Shown one piece after another: positions 6,057 to 13,126 of a DNA stretch of 16,289 bases. The DNA lies in NCBI GenBank assembly GCA_028819955.1, contig JAPPKP010000074.1, forward strand, positions 1-16,289, written 5' to 3'. Origin of the DNA: Rhodospirillaceae bacterium. GTDB taxonomy: Bacteria > Pseudomonadota > Alphaproteobacteria > UBA828. Position numbers and translations under genes: made by a program. Each line of letters begins with the position of its first letter. Position 1 is the stretch's first letter. The notes under the pieces were generated by a model, which had not been told where the DNA came from, did no database searches, and was given only the letters and a program-made list of their open reading frames with translations.

Positions 6057-6595
6057 TGCTGCGTGCGGCGCTGATCGTTGCTGTGGCGGCTGCCGCGCTC
6101 GCCGCCTGCACCCCGCCCACGCACATCGAAGGTCACAAGATCCGCGCCACCGCAGCGTCCGCCGGCGCGCTGCATCAAGGGGCGCCCACTTGGTTCACGG
6201 CGTGGTGGGGCGACTACCTGCGCGACGCGCAGGGCCGCTACGCCGTGCTCGCGCTCGACCGCAACGGGCGGGGCGGCTGGTACGTCTACTGCGGCACCGG
6301 CGGGTGCCACCTCCTCGATCACATCCGGGCCCGGCCGATCAAGGATGTCCAGTACGAGCACCGGGCGCTCGAGCGGTGCCGCGAAGCCGTTGCGAAGGTT
6401 CACCCCGCTACCCGGCCCGCCTGCGCTCTCTACGCGATCGAGAACAAGATCGTCTGGCAGGGCCCGCTGCCGTGGGAGGGTGCGGGGGGAACCCCGGAGC
6501 GCCGCGTGGCGCTCGGCGCGTCGCCCGACCTGATCGGCCCGAGTCTGGCGCTCAGCGCCATCGAATTCTGGCGCAGGAAGTGGCTGGACGACTGA
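6056..6595 (+). CDS. Prophage-associated lipoprotein, function unknown
   Basis: The 179-residue protein begins with a lipoprotein signal: MLRAAL, a hydrophobic Ala/Val stretch, and the lipobox LAAC with Cys18 as the lipidation site. The mature part has a segment RYAVLALDRNGRGGWYVYC followed by GTGGCHLLDHI, and four further spaced residues typical of a small secreted fold (two cysteines in ERCREAV and PACALYAIENKIVW). No family was recognised. It is not an Rz1-like spanin by its composition, since it is not short and proline-rich. Its ATG overlaps the repressor stop as TAATG, so translation is likely coupled and the lipoprotein could be made in the lysogen. A membrane-anchored lysogenic conversion factor (for example superinfection exclusion) is possible but unsupported beyond position. 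The frame also opens upstream, but the lipobox fixes this start. Confidence 0.5.
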   Translation: MLRAALIVAVAAAALAACTPPTHIEGHKIRATAASAGALHQGAPTWFTAWWGDYLRDAQGRYAVLALDRNGRGGWYVYCGTGGCHLLDHIRARPIKDVQYEHRALERCREAVAKVHPATRPACALYAIENKIVWQGPLPWEGAGGTPERRVALGASPDLIGPSLALSAIEFWRRKWLDD

Positions 6596-6621
6596 CCGCG
6601 CCTCGACGTCTCCGGAAGCAG

Positions 6622-6651
6622 TAGAATCCCCCGCACCATGGTGCGGTGCAC
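6622..6651 (+). promoter_or_regulatory. Possible promoter and palindromic site before the DUF5675 gene
   Basis: TAGAAT (6622-6627) is a good -10 match, without a clear -35. It is followed by a perfect 16-bp palindrome, CCGCACCATGGTGCGG (6631-6646), and then GTGCAC (6646-6651), the same hexamer as at 5071-5076 and 5148-5153 in the phage switch. Confidence 0.5.
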
Positions 6652-6681
6652 GGGCAAGGCAGGCGCGCCCATGATCGCGCC

Positions 6682-7113
6682 ATGCAACGCGCGATCCTCA
6701 GCCGCCAGCACGAAGGCGACCAGGGCACCCTGGGGGTCCTGAGCGGCCCCGGCCTCCCGCCGACCTGCATCATGGAGCCGCCCTGGCGCGGCAACAGGCG
6801 CAACCGCTCCTGCATCCCGGCCGGGCTCTACGAGGTGGTGCCGCATCTTTCGCCGCGGCATCGGCGCTGCCTGCTGGTGACGCAGGTGCCGGGCCGCAGC
6901 CACATCCTCTTCCATGCCGGCAATCTCGGCGGCGACGTGGAGCGCGGCTGGCATACCCACACCCAGGGTTGCCTGCTTCCGGGTCTCCGCCAGGGCCGCA
7001 TGACCGTCAGCGGGCGCCGGCAGGCAGCGGTGCTCGCCTCGCGCACGGCGTTCCGTCAGCTCATGGACTGGGCCGCAGGCCGGCCCTTCGTATTGGAGGT
7101 ACACAGTGCTTGA
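6682..7113 (+). CDS. DUF5675 family phage protein
   Basis: The 143-residue protein carries the DUF5675 pattern: GTLGVL near residue 16, MEPPWRGNRRNRSCIPAGLYEV (here cited as EPPWRGN and SCIPAGLY, about 32-50), VPGRSHILFHAGN (69-81) and GCLLPG (97-102). The family occurs in phage lysis or baseplate neighbourhoods; its biochemical role is not established, and its His and Cys positions invite a hydrolase guess that I do not make. The ATG at 6682 is chosen because the family begins just there; a GTG at 6646 would add 12 atypical residues. The best-placed ribosome site (AAGGCAGG) points to an out-of-frame ATG at 6671, so the start is not certain. The gene overlaps the holin gene by 8 bases. Confidence 0.5.
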   Translation: MQRAILSRQHEGDQGTLGVLSGPGLPPTCIMEPPWRGNRRNRSCIPAGLYEVVPHLSPRHRRCLLVTQVPGRSHILFHAGNLGGDVERGWHTHTQGCLLPGLRQGRMTVSGRRQAAVLASRTAFRQLMDWAAGRPFVLEVHSA

Positions 7114-7636
7114 AACACTCTTCAACTTCGGCGTCTCGGTGCTCACCGGCGGCGCGACCGGGCTTCTGGGCACGGCGCTTTCGGCTGTCGTGGACTTCTT
7201 CCAGTCGCGGCAGCGGCACGCCCAGGAGCTGGACCTGCGCCGCCTCGACATCGAGCTCGCCAAGGCCGAGGCCGAGGGCGCCGCCGCCCACGCCGCCATC
7301 GAGGCCCAGGCCGCACGCGAGAAGGCCGAGTGGGAGGCTATGGAGGCGTCGTACCGGGAGGCCGCCCGGCGCTGGTCCCGCCCCGGCGAGGGCTGGGCGA
7401 TGCAGCTCGTCGACGTGGTGCGGGGCCTCACGCGGCCGGCGCTCACCTGGAGCCTCTTCGCCCTCGTGGGCGCGATCTACTTCCTGCTCGGCGCCTCGGA
7501 TCTGGCGGCCGTAAGCCTCCGGCCCCGCATCGTCGAGACCGTACTCTACCTCTTCACCGCCGCGATGCTCTGGTGGTTCGGCGCCCGTCAGATCGAGAAG
7601 CGGCGTTCGCGCGGGGGCGGGTCGGCAGCCGGATGA
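7106..7636 (+). CDS. Three-TM holin-like protein (GTA holin type)
   Basis: The 176-residue protein begins at GTG with an ideal GGAGGT 5 bases upstream. Its N-terminus is a weakly hydrophobic segment (about residues 5-30), followed by a charged coiled coil rich in Ala, Glu and Arg (about 33-90), then two strong membrane segments: LTWSLFALVGAIYFLLG (about 113-129) and VETVLYLFTAAMLWWFGA (about 143-160), with a basic tail. This matches the three-TM holin family first described in gene transfer agents and common in alphaproteobacterial prophages. Holins open the inner membrane so that lytic enzymes reach the wall. The gene overlaps both neighbours (8 bases before; ATGA after), so the three genes form one translational unit. 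No recognisable endolysin accompanies it, so lysis as such is unproven. Confidence 0.5.
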   Translation: MLETLFNFGVSVLTGGATGLLGTALSAVVDFFQSRQRHAQELDLRRLDIELAKAEAEGAAAHAAIEAQAAREKAEWEAMEASYREAARRWSRPGEGWAMQLVDVVRGLTRPALTWSLFALVGAIYFLLGASDLAAVSLRPRIVETVLYLFTAAMLWWFGARQIEKRRSRGGGSAAG

Positions 7637-8016
7637 GCGATCTCGAGACCTGGATCGCGCGCGGCGTGGTGAGCGCCGTTGTCGCCGCCTGCGTCGGCCT
7701 CTTCGTGCGGGTGCGCCGGCTCGAATCCGCGAGCGCCGTCATCAGCAAGAGCCTGGGCGATCTCGAAGCCCGCGACACCGGCGTGGGCACGCTCGGCGCG
7801 CGCATGGAGACGGTCGAGCGCGGCCTGGTCAAGCTCTCCACGGCGCTCGAATCGCTACCCGATGCCCGCGAGTTCGCGGCCCTCGGCCGCTCGGTCACGG
7901 CGGTGCAGGGTGAGATCGCGGCGCTCCGCGCGACCCTCGACGGCATGGACAAGATGATGGCCGGGCTCGACAAGCAGCTCGACCAGATCAACGCTCATCT
8001 GTTGGGGGGCGCCTGA
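7633..8016 (+). CDS. DUF2730 family Mu-like phage protein
   Basis: The 127-residue protein has one N-terminal membrane segment (about residues 9-26, ARGVVSAVVAACVGLFVRV) followed by a long coiled coil to the end (ARMETVERGLVKLSTALESL, then GEIAALRATLDGMDKMMAGL), finishing LDQINAHLLGG. This layout is that of DUF2730, found next to the lysis genes of Mu-like phages; the role is unknown, though a spanin-like envelope part has the same general shape. It starts at an ATGA overlap with the holin stop. In intact phages small and large terminase genes usually follow; here the phage genes stop. Confidence 0.5.
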   Translation: MSDLETWIARGVVSAVVAACVGLFVRVRRLESASAVISKSLGDLEARDTGVGTLGARMETVERGLVKLSTALESLPDAREFAALGRSVTAVQGEIAALRATLDGMDKMMAGLDKQLDQINAHLLGGA

Positions 8017-8058
8017 GCCGAGCGAAGGGCGCGGTCCACGCCACCGGCGCATAAAGCC

Positions 8059-8125
8059 GGCCCCGGCGCCACCTGACCGCCGAGAGCCCAGGAGGCAAAC
8101 AGTGGCCGCCAGCGGCGCCGGGGCC
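8059..8125. repeat. 12-bp perfect inverted repeat after the last phage gene
   Basis: GGCCCCGGCGCC (8059-8070) and GGCGCCGGGGCC (8114-8125) are perfect inverted copies separated by 43 bases. The right arm overlaps the start of the small reading frame at 8102. No T-run follows. It could be a terminator-like structure for the phage block or chance in GC-rich DNA. Confidence 0.5.
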
Positions 8126-8293
8126 TTGTCCGCCGCCGGCCCGGGATCGGACGCGGCGCCGCGACTACGCTGCGACCGGCCCAGCGAGGACAGGGATACC
8201 GGCGGCGGAGCATTCCATTATCATGTTAATCGGCCATATAGAACAGATAAAATGCTATGTCGAATTCGGTATGACGCCCCAACCCATTCTTGA
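8102..8293 (+). pseudogene. Possible remnant start of the next phage gene (63-codon frame)
   Basis: A GTG at 8102 stands 6 bases after AGGAGG (8090-8095), one of the best ribosome sites in the window, 85 bases after the DUF2730 gene. The frame gives MAASGAGALSAAGPG, then an Arg/Asp-rich stretch, and at about codon 38 enters the AT-rich patch, where the composition changes abruptly. It matches no family I know. A truncated terminase-position gene joined to foreign DNA is one reading; a chance frame is the other. Confidence 0.5.
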
Positions 8294-8367
8294 GAACACC
8301 TAATTGTGAACAAATTATTGTGAGGTCCGCCCGCTGCCCAATTTCTTGACCCGCCCGCCGTCCAATT
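8213..8367. other. AT-rich junction patch with a short direct repeat, no gene seen
   Basis: From about 8213 to 8325 the DNA is clearly poorer in GC than anything nearby. It contains TTCTTGAGAA and TTGTGAACAA, both near-palindromes, and two ATTGTGA copies (8303-8309, 8317-8323). A 17-bp direct repeat with two mismatches follows (8327-8343 and 8351-8367, CCGCCCGCYGYCCAATT), the second copy touching the stop codon of the MFS gene. No promoter or gene was recognised. It may be the right-hand scar of the prophage. Confidence 0.5.
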
Positions 8368-9587
8368 CATCGGCCTGCTCGCCGGCGCTGCAGGATGAAG
8401 AAGCCGAAGCTCAGCAGCGCCATCGATCCCATGGTGAGGAACGCGAGACCCCATGCGTTGGTCCCGCCCAGCGGCGCGGCGACATCGAGGACCGCACCCA
8501 CCAGCGCCGGCGCGAACAGCGATCCGCCGAACCCCAACGTCGAATGCACCGCCAGCGTGGCCCCGCGATGGCCTACCGGGGACGTGGCGACGGCTCCGGC
8601 GGTAAGCGCTGCCGAATCGGCCTGGATCGCGGCGGAATAGATCAGACACAGCACCACCACGGCGGCGAAGGGCAGCGGCGAAGAGAATCCGACAGCGACG
8701 CTGATCGCAAAGGTCGCCAGCATCACCCACGTGAGCAGACGCACGCGGCCGATACGCAAGGCCAGCTCCGCCCCGCCGATGCTCGAAACCACCGCGACGA
8801 GGGCGATCGCCGTGGCGAAGAGCGTGGCGTCGAGCTCGAATTCGGCACCGCTGCCCAGGCAGAACACCAGGAAGGGCACAATCCAGGAGCGCATGGCGAA
8901 GAGCTCGGCCCCGTGGCCGGCATAGGCGACGATGTAGCCCATGGTCTCCCGCGAGCGCAGCACCGGGCGGAAGTCCAGAACGTGGCCGCGCTCCTCGGCG
9001 GCGGCTTCCGGCTCCCTCGGTGCGACGACCGCTGCAAGCGCTATGGCGCCGAGGACCGGGCCGGCGGCCACGAACAGGAAGGCGCCGCGCCAGCCGAACC
9101 ACTCCAGCGCGCCGCCTGCGAGTGAATAGGACACCGCAGTGCCGATGCTGAAGGAGGCGGTGTAGAAGGCCACCGCGCGCGGCTGTCGTGCCTCGGGCAG
9201 GCGGTCGGTAAGCACCTTCAGGCCCGGCATGTAGGTGCCGGCGAGGCCCGCGCCCGCGATCACGCGCCAGGGCAGGGCGGACCAGAAGCCCGTTGCCAGG
9301 AAGGCCAGCCCGACCAGCCCGCCCGCCGAGAGCACCGCTCCCAGGATGAAGACGTAGCGGGCATCGATCCGGTCGGTCATCGCGGTCAGGAGCGGGACCA
9401 CGAGAACATAGCCGCCGAAGAACGCGCCCGAGAGCCAGCCGGCCATGGCGTTGCTCATATGCCATTCGGGCTGAAGCACCGGCAGCAGCGACCAGTAGGC
9501 CGCAAAGCCGGTCATCGACAGCACCTCGGCCAGGCACATCACGGCGATCAAGGCCGGCGGCCGCCGCACGATGGCCTGCGCGATCAC
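8367..9587 (-). CDS. MFS transporter
   Basis: The 406-residue protein has about twelve hydrophobic membrane segments, the usual length and number for a major facilitator. The loop between segments 2 and 3 has the degenerate motif GAFFGGYVLVVPLLTAMTDR, in which the ending TDRIDAR stands for the DRxGRR signature. A charged central loop lies at about residues 195-215 (APREPEAAAEERGHVLDFRP), between the two six-helix halves. The substrate is unknown; it could be an organic anion or a drug. The start is GTG at 9587 with GGAAGAGG 5 bases upstream. The gene is divergent from the SDR gene, and the shared 196-base gap holds a candidate operator, so the two may be coregulated. The C-terminus ends in QRRRAGR close to the AT-rich patch, perhaps altered by it. 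Confidence 0.5.
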   Translation of the reverse strand: MIAQAIVRRPPALIAVMCLAEVLSMTGFAAYWSLLPVLQPEWHMSNAMAGWLSGAFFGGYVLVVPLLTAMTDRIDARYVFILGAVLSAGGLVGLAFLATGFWSALPWRVIAGAGLAGTYMPGLKVLTDRLPEARQPRAVAFYTASFSIGTAVSYSLAGGALEWFGWRGAFLFVAAGPVLGAIALAAVVAPREPEAAAEERGHVLDFRPVLRSRETMGYIVAYAGHGAELFAMRSWIVPFLVFCLGSGAEFELDATLFATAIALVAVVSSIGGAELALRIGRVRLLTWVMLATFAISVAVGFSSPLPFAAVVVLCLIYSAAIQADSAALTAGAVATSPVGHRGATLAVHSTLGFGGSLFAPALVGAVLDVAAPLGGTNAWGLAFLTMGSMALLSFGFFILQRRRAGR

Positions 9588-9624
9588 GGCGCCTCTTCCA
9601 ATGTCCGCTGCGATGGTCGAATCA

Positions 9625-9650
9625 TGTCGGGTCCCGCATTAGACCTGACA
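9625..9650. promoter_or_regulatory. Inverted repeat between the MFS and SDR genes, candidate operator
   Basis: TGTCGGGTC (9625-9633) and GACCTGACA (9642-9650) are inverted repeats matching at 8 of 9 positions around an 8-base spacer. A second small palindrome, CACATCATGTG, follows at 9649-9659. They lie centrally in the divergent gap and suit control of both genes, but no regulator gene is next to them. Confidence 0.5.
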
Positions 9651-9783
9651 CATCATGTGCGAGCGGCAGTCCGGCACAACTGCCCTTGCCGTCTCTGCCG
9701 CAGCGCCTGTAGCCTCGCCTCCCCCCAGAACGGAGTCTCGGCATGTCCATGTCCGCAGTCATCTCCCCATCGAGTTCACGCTG

Positions 9784-10557
9784 ATGCGCCTGGCAGGTAA
9801 GCGCGCCCTGGTGACCGGCGGTGCTTCGGGCATCGGCGCCGCGACCGCCGAGCGCTTCGCGGCGGAAGGCGCGGCCGTCGCGATTGCCGATCTGAACGGC
9901 GCCGGCGCGGACGAACGAGCAGCGGCAATCTGCGAACGGGGCGGGACGGCGCTCGGCATCGCGGCGGACGTGGGCGACGAAGACTCGGTCGCTGCGATGA
10001 CCGCCCGCGCGTGGGACGCGCTGGGCGGCGTCGACATCCTCGTGAACAACGCCGCGATTCCGACCATCGGCACGGTCGAGGAGCTGGCCGCCGACGAGTG
10101 GGATCGTGTGATCGACCTCGATCTTTCGAGCATCTACCGGGTCAGCCGGGCGGCATGGCCGCGCTTCGTGGAGGCCGGCGGCGGGACGATCCTCAGCACC
10201 GCATCGGTCGCCGGAATCATCGGCATGGCCGGCCAGCACGGCTATTCCGCCGCCAAGGCGGGCGTCGTGATGCTGACCAAGTGCATGGCTCTCGACGGCG
10301 CCGCCCACGGCATCCGCGCGAACTGCGTCTGCCCCGGTTTCGTCGAAACGCCGATGGTCTTGACGTACTTCGAGGCGCAGGAAGACCCCGCGGCGAGCCG
10401 GGCGGCAGTCAATGCCGCCCATCCCTTGGGACGCATCGGCCAACCCGCCGAGATTGCCGCCGCGTTCCTCTACCTCGCGTCCGACGAGGCCGGCTGGGTT
10501 ACCGGCACCGCGCTCGTGATCGACGGCGGGCTCACCGCCGGGCTGCCGCCAGGGTAG
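9784..10557 (+). CDS. Short-chain dehydrogenase/reductase (SDR family, classical)
   Basis: The 257-residue protein is a complete classical SDR. It has the cofactor-binding TGGASGIG at residues 11-18; Asp36 in AIADLN, which favours NAD over NADP; NNAA at 88-91; and the catalytic Ser141 (STASVAG), Tyr154 and Lys158 (YSAAK). PG at about 184 and the terminal VTGTALVIDGG complete the set. It should oxidise or reduce a secondary alcohol or ketone using NAD(H); the substrate cannot be told. The ATG at 9784 is chosen because the Rossmann fold begins at once (MRLAGKRALVTGG); the ribosome site is weak. The frame opens 43 codons earlier, but that extension is unlike the family. It is divergent from the MFS gene, suggesting a shared substrate. 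Confidence 0.5.
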   Translation: MRLAGKRALVTGGASGIGAATAERFAAEGAAVAIADLNGAGADERAAAICERGGTALGIAADVGDEDSVAAMTARAWDALGGVDILVNNAAIPTIGTVEELAADEWDRVIDLDLSSIYRVSRAAWPRFVEAGGGTILSTASVAGIIGMAGQHGYSAAKAGVVMLTKCMALDGAAHGIRANCVCPGFVETPMVLTYFEAQEDPAASRAAVNAAHPLGRIGQPAEIAAAFLYLASDEAGWVTGTALVIDGGLTAGLPPG

Positions 10558-10600
10558 CCGCGCGCAGATCGCACACTGCGCGCGTGGGCCTGCCCCCGCC

Positions 10601-10640
10601 GCTGTCCCACGGAATCCCACCGAATCCCGGCGTATCCCGC
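10601..10640. repeat. Tandem 10-bp-period repeat, inverted relative of the array at 2132-2177
   Basis: Four decamers in register each carry TCCC at the same place: GCTGTCCCAC, GGAATCCCAC, CGAATCCCGG, CGTATCCCGC. Read on the minus strand this is GGGATTC-type repetition, as at 2132-2177. It lies between the convergent ends of the SDR and pheA genes. Confidence 0.5.
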
Positions 10641-10674
10641 TTGGTTTTTCTCGGGCGCCTGCGACGCGCTCCGC

Positions 10675-11577
10675 TCAGCGCCGGTTGGCGGCGTCCTCGT
10701 GCCGGTAGGGGTGGGCCGGGTAGACGCCCATGATCCGCACCTCGCGCGAGAAGTAGTCGAGCTCGCTCAAGGCCCGCCCCAGCGCAAGGTCCGACGGGTG
10801 GCCCTCCACCTCCGCGAAGAACACCGTCGCAGAGAAGGTGCCGCCCACCATGTAGCTCTCGAGCTTCGTCATGTTCACCCCGTTGGTGGCGAAACCGCCC
10901 AGGCACTTGTAGAGCGCAGCCGGCACGTTGCGGCACTCGAACATGAACGACGTGATCATCGGCCCCTCGCCGGGCGCGGGATCGAGCGGCACCCGCGACA
11001 GCACCACGAAGCGGGTCGTGTTGTGCGCCTCGTCCTCGATGTCCGCCTCCACGATCGCAAGCCCGTACGTCTCGGCCGAGAGCCGGGATGCGATCGCGGC
11101 CCGCGTAGCATCGCCCACCGCCGCCACCTCGGCCGCAGCACCTGCGGTGTCGGCATGCACCACCGGCAGCAGGCCGAGGCGCGTGATCAGCTTGCGGCAC
11201 TGGGAGAGCGCATGGATGTGCGAGTGCACGGTCTCGAGCCCGGAGGGGTCGGCGCCATGGCAGGCGAGGAGGTTGTGGCGGACCCGCTCGAAGTGCTCGG
11301 CGACGATGTGGAGGTCGGACTGGGGCAGGAGCTGGTGGATGTCGGCGACGCGGCCCGCCGCCGAGTTCTCGATCGGGATCATGGCGAGCGCCGCGCGGCC
11401 GTCCGAGACCGCGGCGAAGGTATCGCCGAAGGTCTTGCAGGGGAGCGTGGTCATCGCCGGATAGCGCGCGACGCAGGCGGCCTCGGAATAGGCGCCCGGC
11501 TCCCCCTGGAAAGCGATCACGGCGGCCGGATCGTGGGCTGCATCGTTGCCGCTGGTTGAGCTGGAGGGTGGGGACAT
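10675..11577 (-). CDS. pheA: Prephenate dehydratase
   Basis: The 300-residue monofunctional enzyme converts prephenate to phenylpyruvate in phenylalanine synthesis (EC 4.2.1.51), in the cytoplasm. The catalytic domain spans about residues 18-195: FQGEPGAYSE (23-32), IPIENSAAGRV (67-77), HALSQCR (122-128) and the active-site TTRFVV (187-192, with Thr188). An ACT regulatory domain follows (about 207-285), with the phenylalanine-binding region NMTKLESYMVGG; the ESRP motif of gamma-proteobacteria is ESYM here, as in many alphaproteobacterial enzymes. Feedback inhibition by phenylalanine is therefore likely. There is no chorismate mutase part. The ATG at 11577 gives about 17 residues before the conserved start and has no strong ribosome site. 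The gene is convergent with the SDR gene and divergent from the phenylacetate-CoA ligase gene. Confidence 0.5.
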   Translation of the reverse strand: MSPPSSSTSGNDAAHDPAAVIAFQGEPGAYSEAACVARYPAMTTLPCKTFGDTFAAVSDGRAALAMIPIENSAAGRVADIHQLLPQSDLHIVAEHFERVRHNLLACHGADPSGLETVHSHIHALSQCRKLITRLGLLPVVHADTAGAAAEVAAVGDATRAAIASRLSAETYGLAIVEADIEDEAHNTTRFVVLSRVPLDPAPGEGPMITSFMFECRNVPAALYKCLGGFATNGVNMTKLESYMVGGTFSATVFFAEVEGHPSDLALGRALSELDYFSREVRIMGVYPAHPYRHEDAANRR

Positions 11578-11721
11578 GGGGCGGAAGCCTGTCGGGTGAG
11601 GGCCGCCGCAGCGGGCGCCGCTGGAACAGGCGCTGGATTATCCGCACGGCGCGGAGGTGTCAACGCAGGTGATATCGCCGGTGCGGGATGCGCTATGGTG
11701 CGGCATTGTAAGAGGAATACC

Positions 11722-13038
11722 ATGAACGACCCCGTTCGCCCCCCGCACCCGGACGAGCTCGACCCCATCGAAACCGCGAGCCGCGACGAAATCGCGGCAC
11801 TGCAGCTCACCCGGCTGCGGGCGACCTTGCAGCGCGCCTACGACAGTGTTTCCCACTACAAGAGGTGTTTCGACGAGGCCGGCGTGAGCCCAACCGATCT
11901 CAAGTCTCTCGACGACCTCGCCAAATTCCCGTTCACGGTCAAGGACGACCTCCGGCTCAACTACCCCTTCGACATGTTCGCGGTGCCGCTGGAGCAGATC
12001 ATCCGCATCCATGCCTCGAGCGGCACCACCGGCATCCCCACCGTCGTGGGCTACACCAGGAACGACCTCGACATGTGGGCCGGCCTCGTCGCCCGCTGCC
12101 TGCGCGCCGCCGGCGTGCGTCCCGGCGACATGGTGCACGTGGCTTACGGCTACGGCCTCTTCACCGGCGGCCTCGGCCTCCATGCCGGCGCCGAAAAGCT
12201 TGGCTGCACGGTGATCCCCGCCTCGGGCGGATTCACGGAGCGCCAGGTGGGCATGATTTACGACTTCGAGCCTCGGGTCATCGCCGTGACCCCGTCCTAC
12301 ATGCTGGCGATCGGCGACGAGTTCGAGCGCTTGGGGCTGGACCCGCGGCGCTGCTCGCTGCAGATCGGCATTCACGGCGCCGAGCCCTGGACCGAAGCGA
12401 TGCGCGACGAAATCGAATCCCGGTTCGCCATGCAGGCGATCGACATCTACGGCTGCTCCGAGGCCATCGGCCCCGGCGTCTCCATCGAGTGCGTCGAGAG
12501 CAAGGATGGGCTCCACATTTGGGAGGACCACTTCTACCCCGAGATCATCGATCCAGGGACCGGCGCCGTGCTGTCCGACGGCGAGGCGGGAGAACTGGTC
12601 ATCACCTCCCTCACCAAGGAGGCATGCCCGATCGTTCGTTACCGCACCCGAGACCTCACCAGGTTGCTGCCGGGCACCGCGCGCTCCATGCGGCGCATGC
12701 GGCGGGTCATGGGACGTAACGACGACATGCTGATCATCCGCGGCGTCAATCTGTTCCCGTCGTTCATCGAAGAGATCGTGCTCGAGGACGGGCGCTTGTC
12801 GCCGCACTACTATCTCGAAGTGCGGCGGCCGGGGCGCCTCGACGAGTTGACGGTCGTCGTCGAAGCCAAGCCGGGCGCCGCCGATGAAGAGACACGACAA
12901 GCGGTCGCACGCGATCTCGTCGGCCGAATTCGGTCTCTGATCGGCATCAGCAGCAAAGTCACGGTCGGAGAGCCGGGCTCGATCGAACGCTCCATCGGCA
13001 AGGCCAAGCGCATCGTCGACCTGCGTCCGAAGGCGTAA
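11722..13038 (+). CDS. paaK: Phenylacetate-CoA ligase family protein
   Basis: The 438-residue protein has the length and motifs of phenylacetate-CoA ligase (EC 6.2.1.30), which activates phenylacetate with ATP and CoA. The adenylate-forming signature is ASSGTTGIPTVVGYT at about residues 98-112. YGCSEAIGPG (243-252), RYRTRDLTRLLPG (306-318) and RNDDMLIIRGVNLFPS (332-347) follow, with SIGKAKRIVD near the C-terminus carrying the expected Lys. AGAGGA stands 6 bases before the ATG at 11722. A longer frame upstream is not family-like. No other paa gene is seen in the window, so a related aryl acid (for example indoleacetate or a hydroxylated phenylacetate) is as likely as phenylacetate, or the gene may serve phenylalanine or tyrosine breakdown. 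Confidence 0.5.
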   Translation: MNDPVRPPHPDELDPIETASRDEIAALQLTRLRATLQRAYDSVSHYKRCFDEAGVSPTDLKSLDDLAKFPFTVKDDLRLNYPFDMFAVPLEQIIRIHASSGTTGIPTVVGYTRNDLDMWAGLVARCLRAAGVRPGDMVHVAYGYGLFTGGLGLHAGAEKLGCTVIPASGGFTERQVGMIYDFEPRVIAVTPSYMLAIGDEFERLGLDPRRCSLQIGIHGAEPWTEAMRDEIESRFAMQAIDIYGCSEAIGPGVSIECVESKDGLHIWEDHFYPEIIDPGTGAVLSDGEAGELVITSLTKEACPIVRYRTRDLTRLLPGTARSMRRMRRVMGRNDDMLIIRGVNLFPSFIEEIVLEDGRLSPHYYLEVRRPGRLDELTVVVEAKPGAADEETRQAVARDLVGRIRSLIGISSKVTVGEPGSIERSIGKAKRIVDLRPKA

Positions 13039-13097
13039 GGCGTCTTCAGCAGGAAGGCTGTCACGCCGCAGGTGCCAGAGCACCGGCGACAGGAGGT

Positions 13098-13126
13098 TTG
13101 ACAGATCTTGTATAAGAACAAATAGC
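13098..13126 (+). promoter_or_regulatory. Candidate promoter of the imuA remnant
   Basis: A perfect -35 TTGACA (13098-13103) is followed after 17 bases by AATAGC (13121-13126), a weak -10. Transcription would begin close to the ATG at 13135. TATAAG at 13111-13116 is a better -10 sequence, but no well-spaced -35 was found for it. Confidence 0.5.

Larger units (their letters stand above)
2961..8016. mobile_element. Defective, rearranged Mu-like prophage remnant
   Basis: Nine phage-type genes lie in two divergent blocks around a regulatory region at about 5068-5156. The left block contains a Cro/Ner-position gene, a Gam-like gene, gemA and mor. The right block contains an S24 repressor, a lipoprotein, a DUF5675 protein, a holin and a DUF2730 protein. 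GemA, Mor and DUF2730 are typical of transposable Mu-like phages. No MuA-type transposase, MuB ATPase, portal, terminase, head or tail gene is present, so the element cannot move or make particles alone. In Mu, lysis genes follow mor in the same direction; here they follow the repressor, so the remnant has also been rearranged. The ends given are those of the outermost genes. No terminal repeats or target-site duplication could be identified. Confidence 0.5.

Noticed and set aside
6671..6740. ATG at 6671 with a better ribosome site than the DUF5675 start
   Set aside because: It opens only a short frame unrelated to the DUF5675 pattern. It is kept only as a doubt on the true start.
8223..8303. 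26-codon frame MLIGHIEQIK in the AT-rich patch
   Set aside because: It has no ribosome site, no family and very short length in AT-rich DNA where chance frames are common.
8221..9537. 438-codon minus-strand frame overlapping the MFS gene
   Set aside because: It is an Arg/Gly-rich shadow in another frame of a clear 12-segment transporter.
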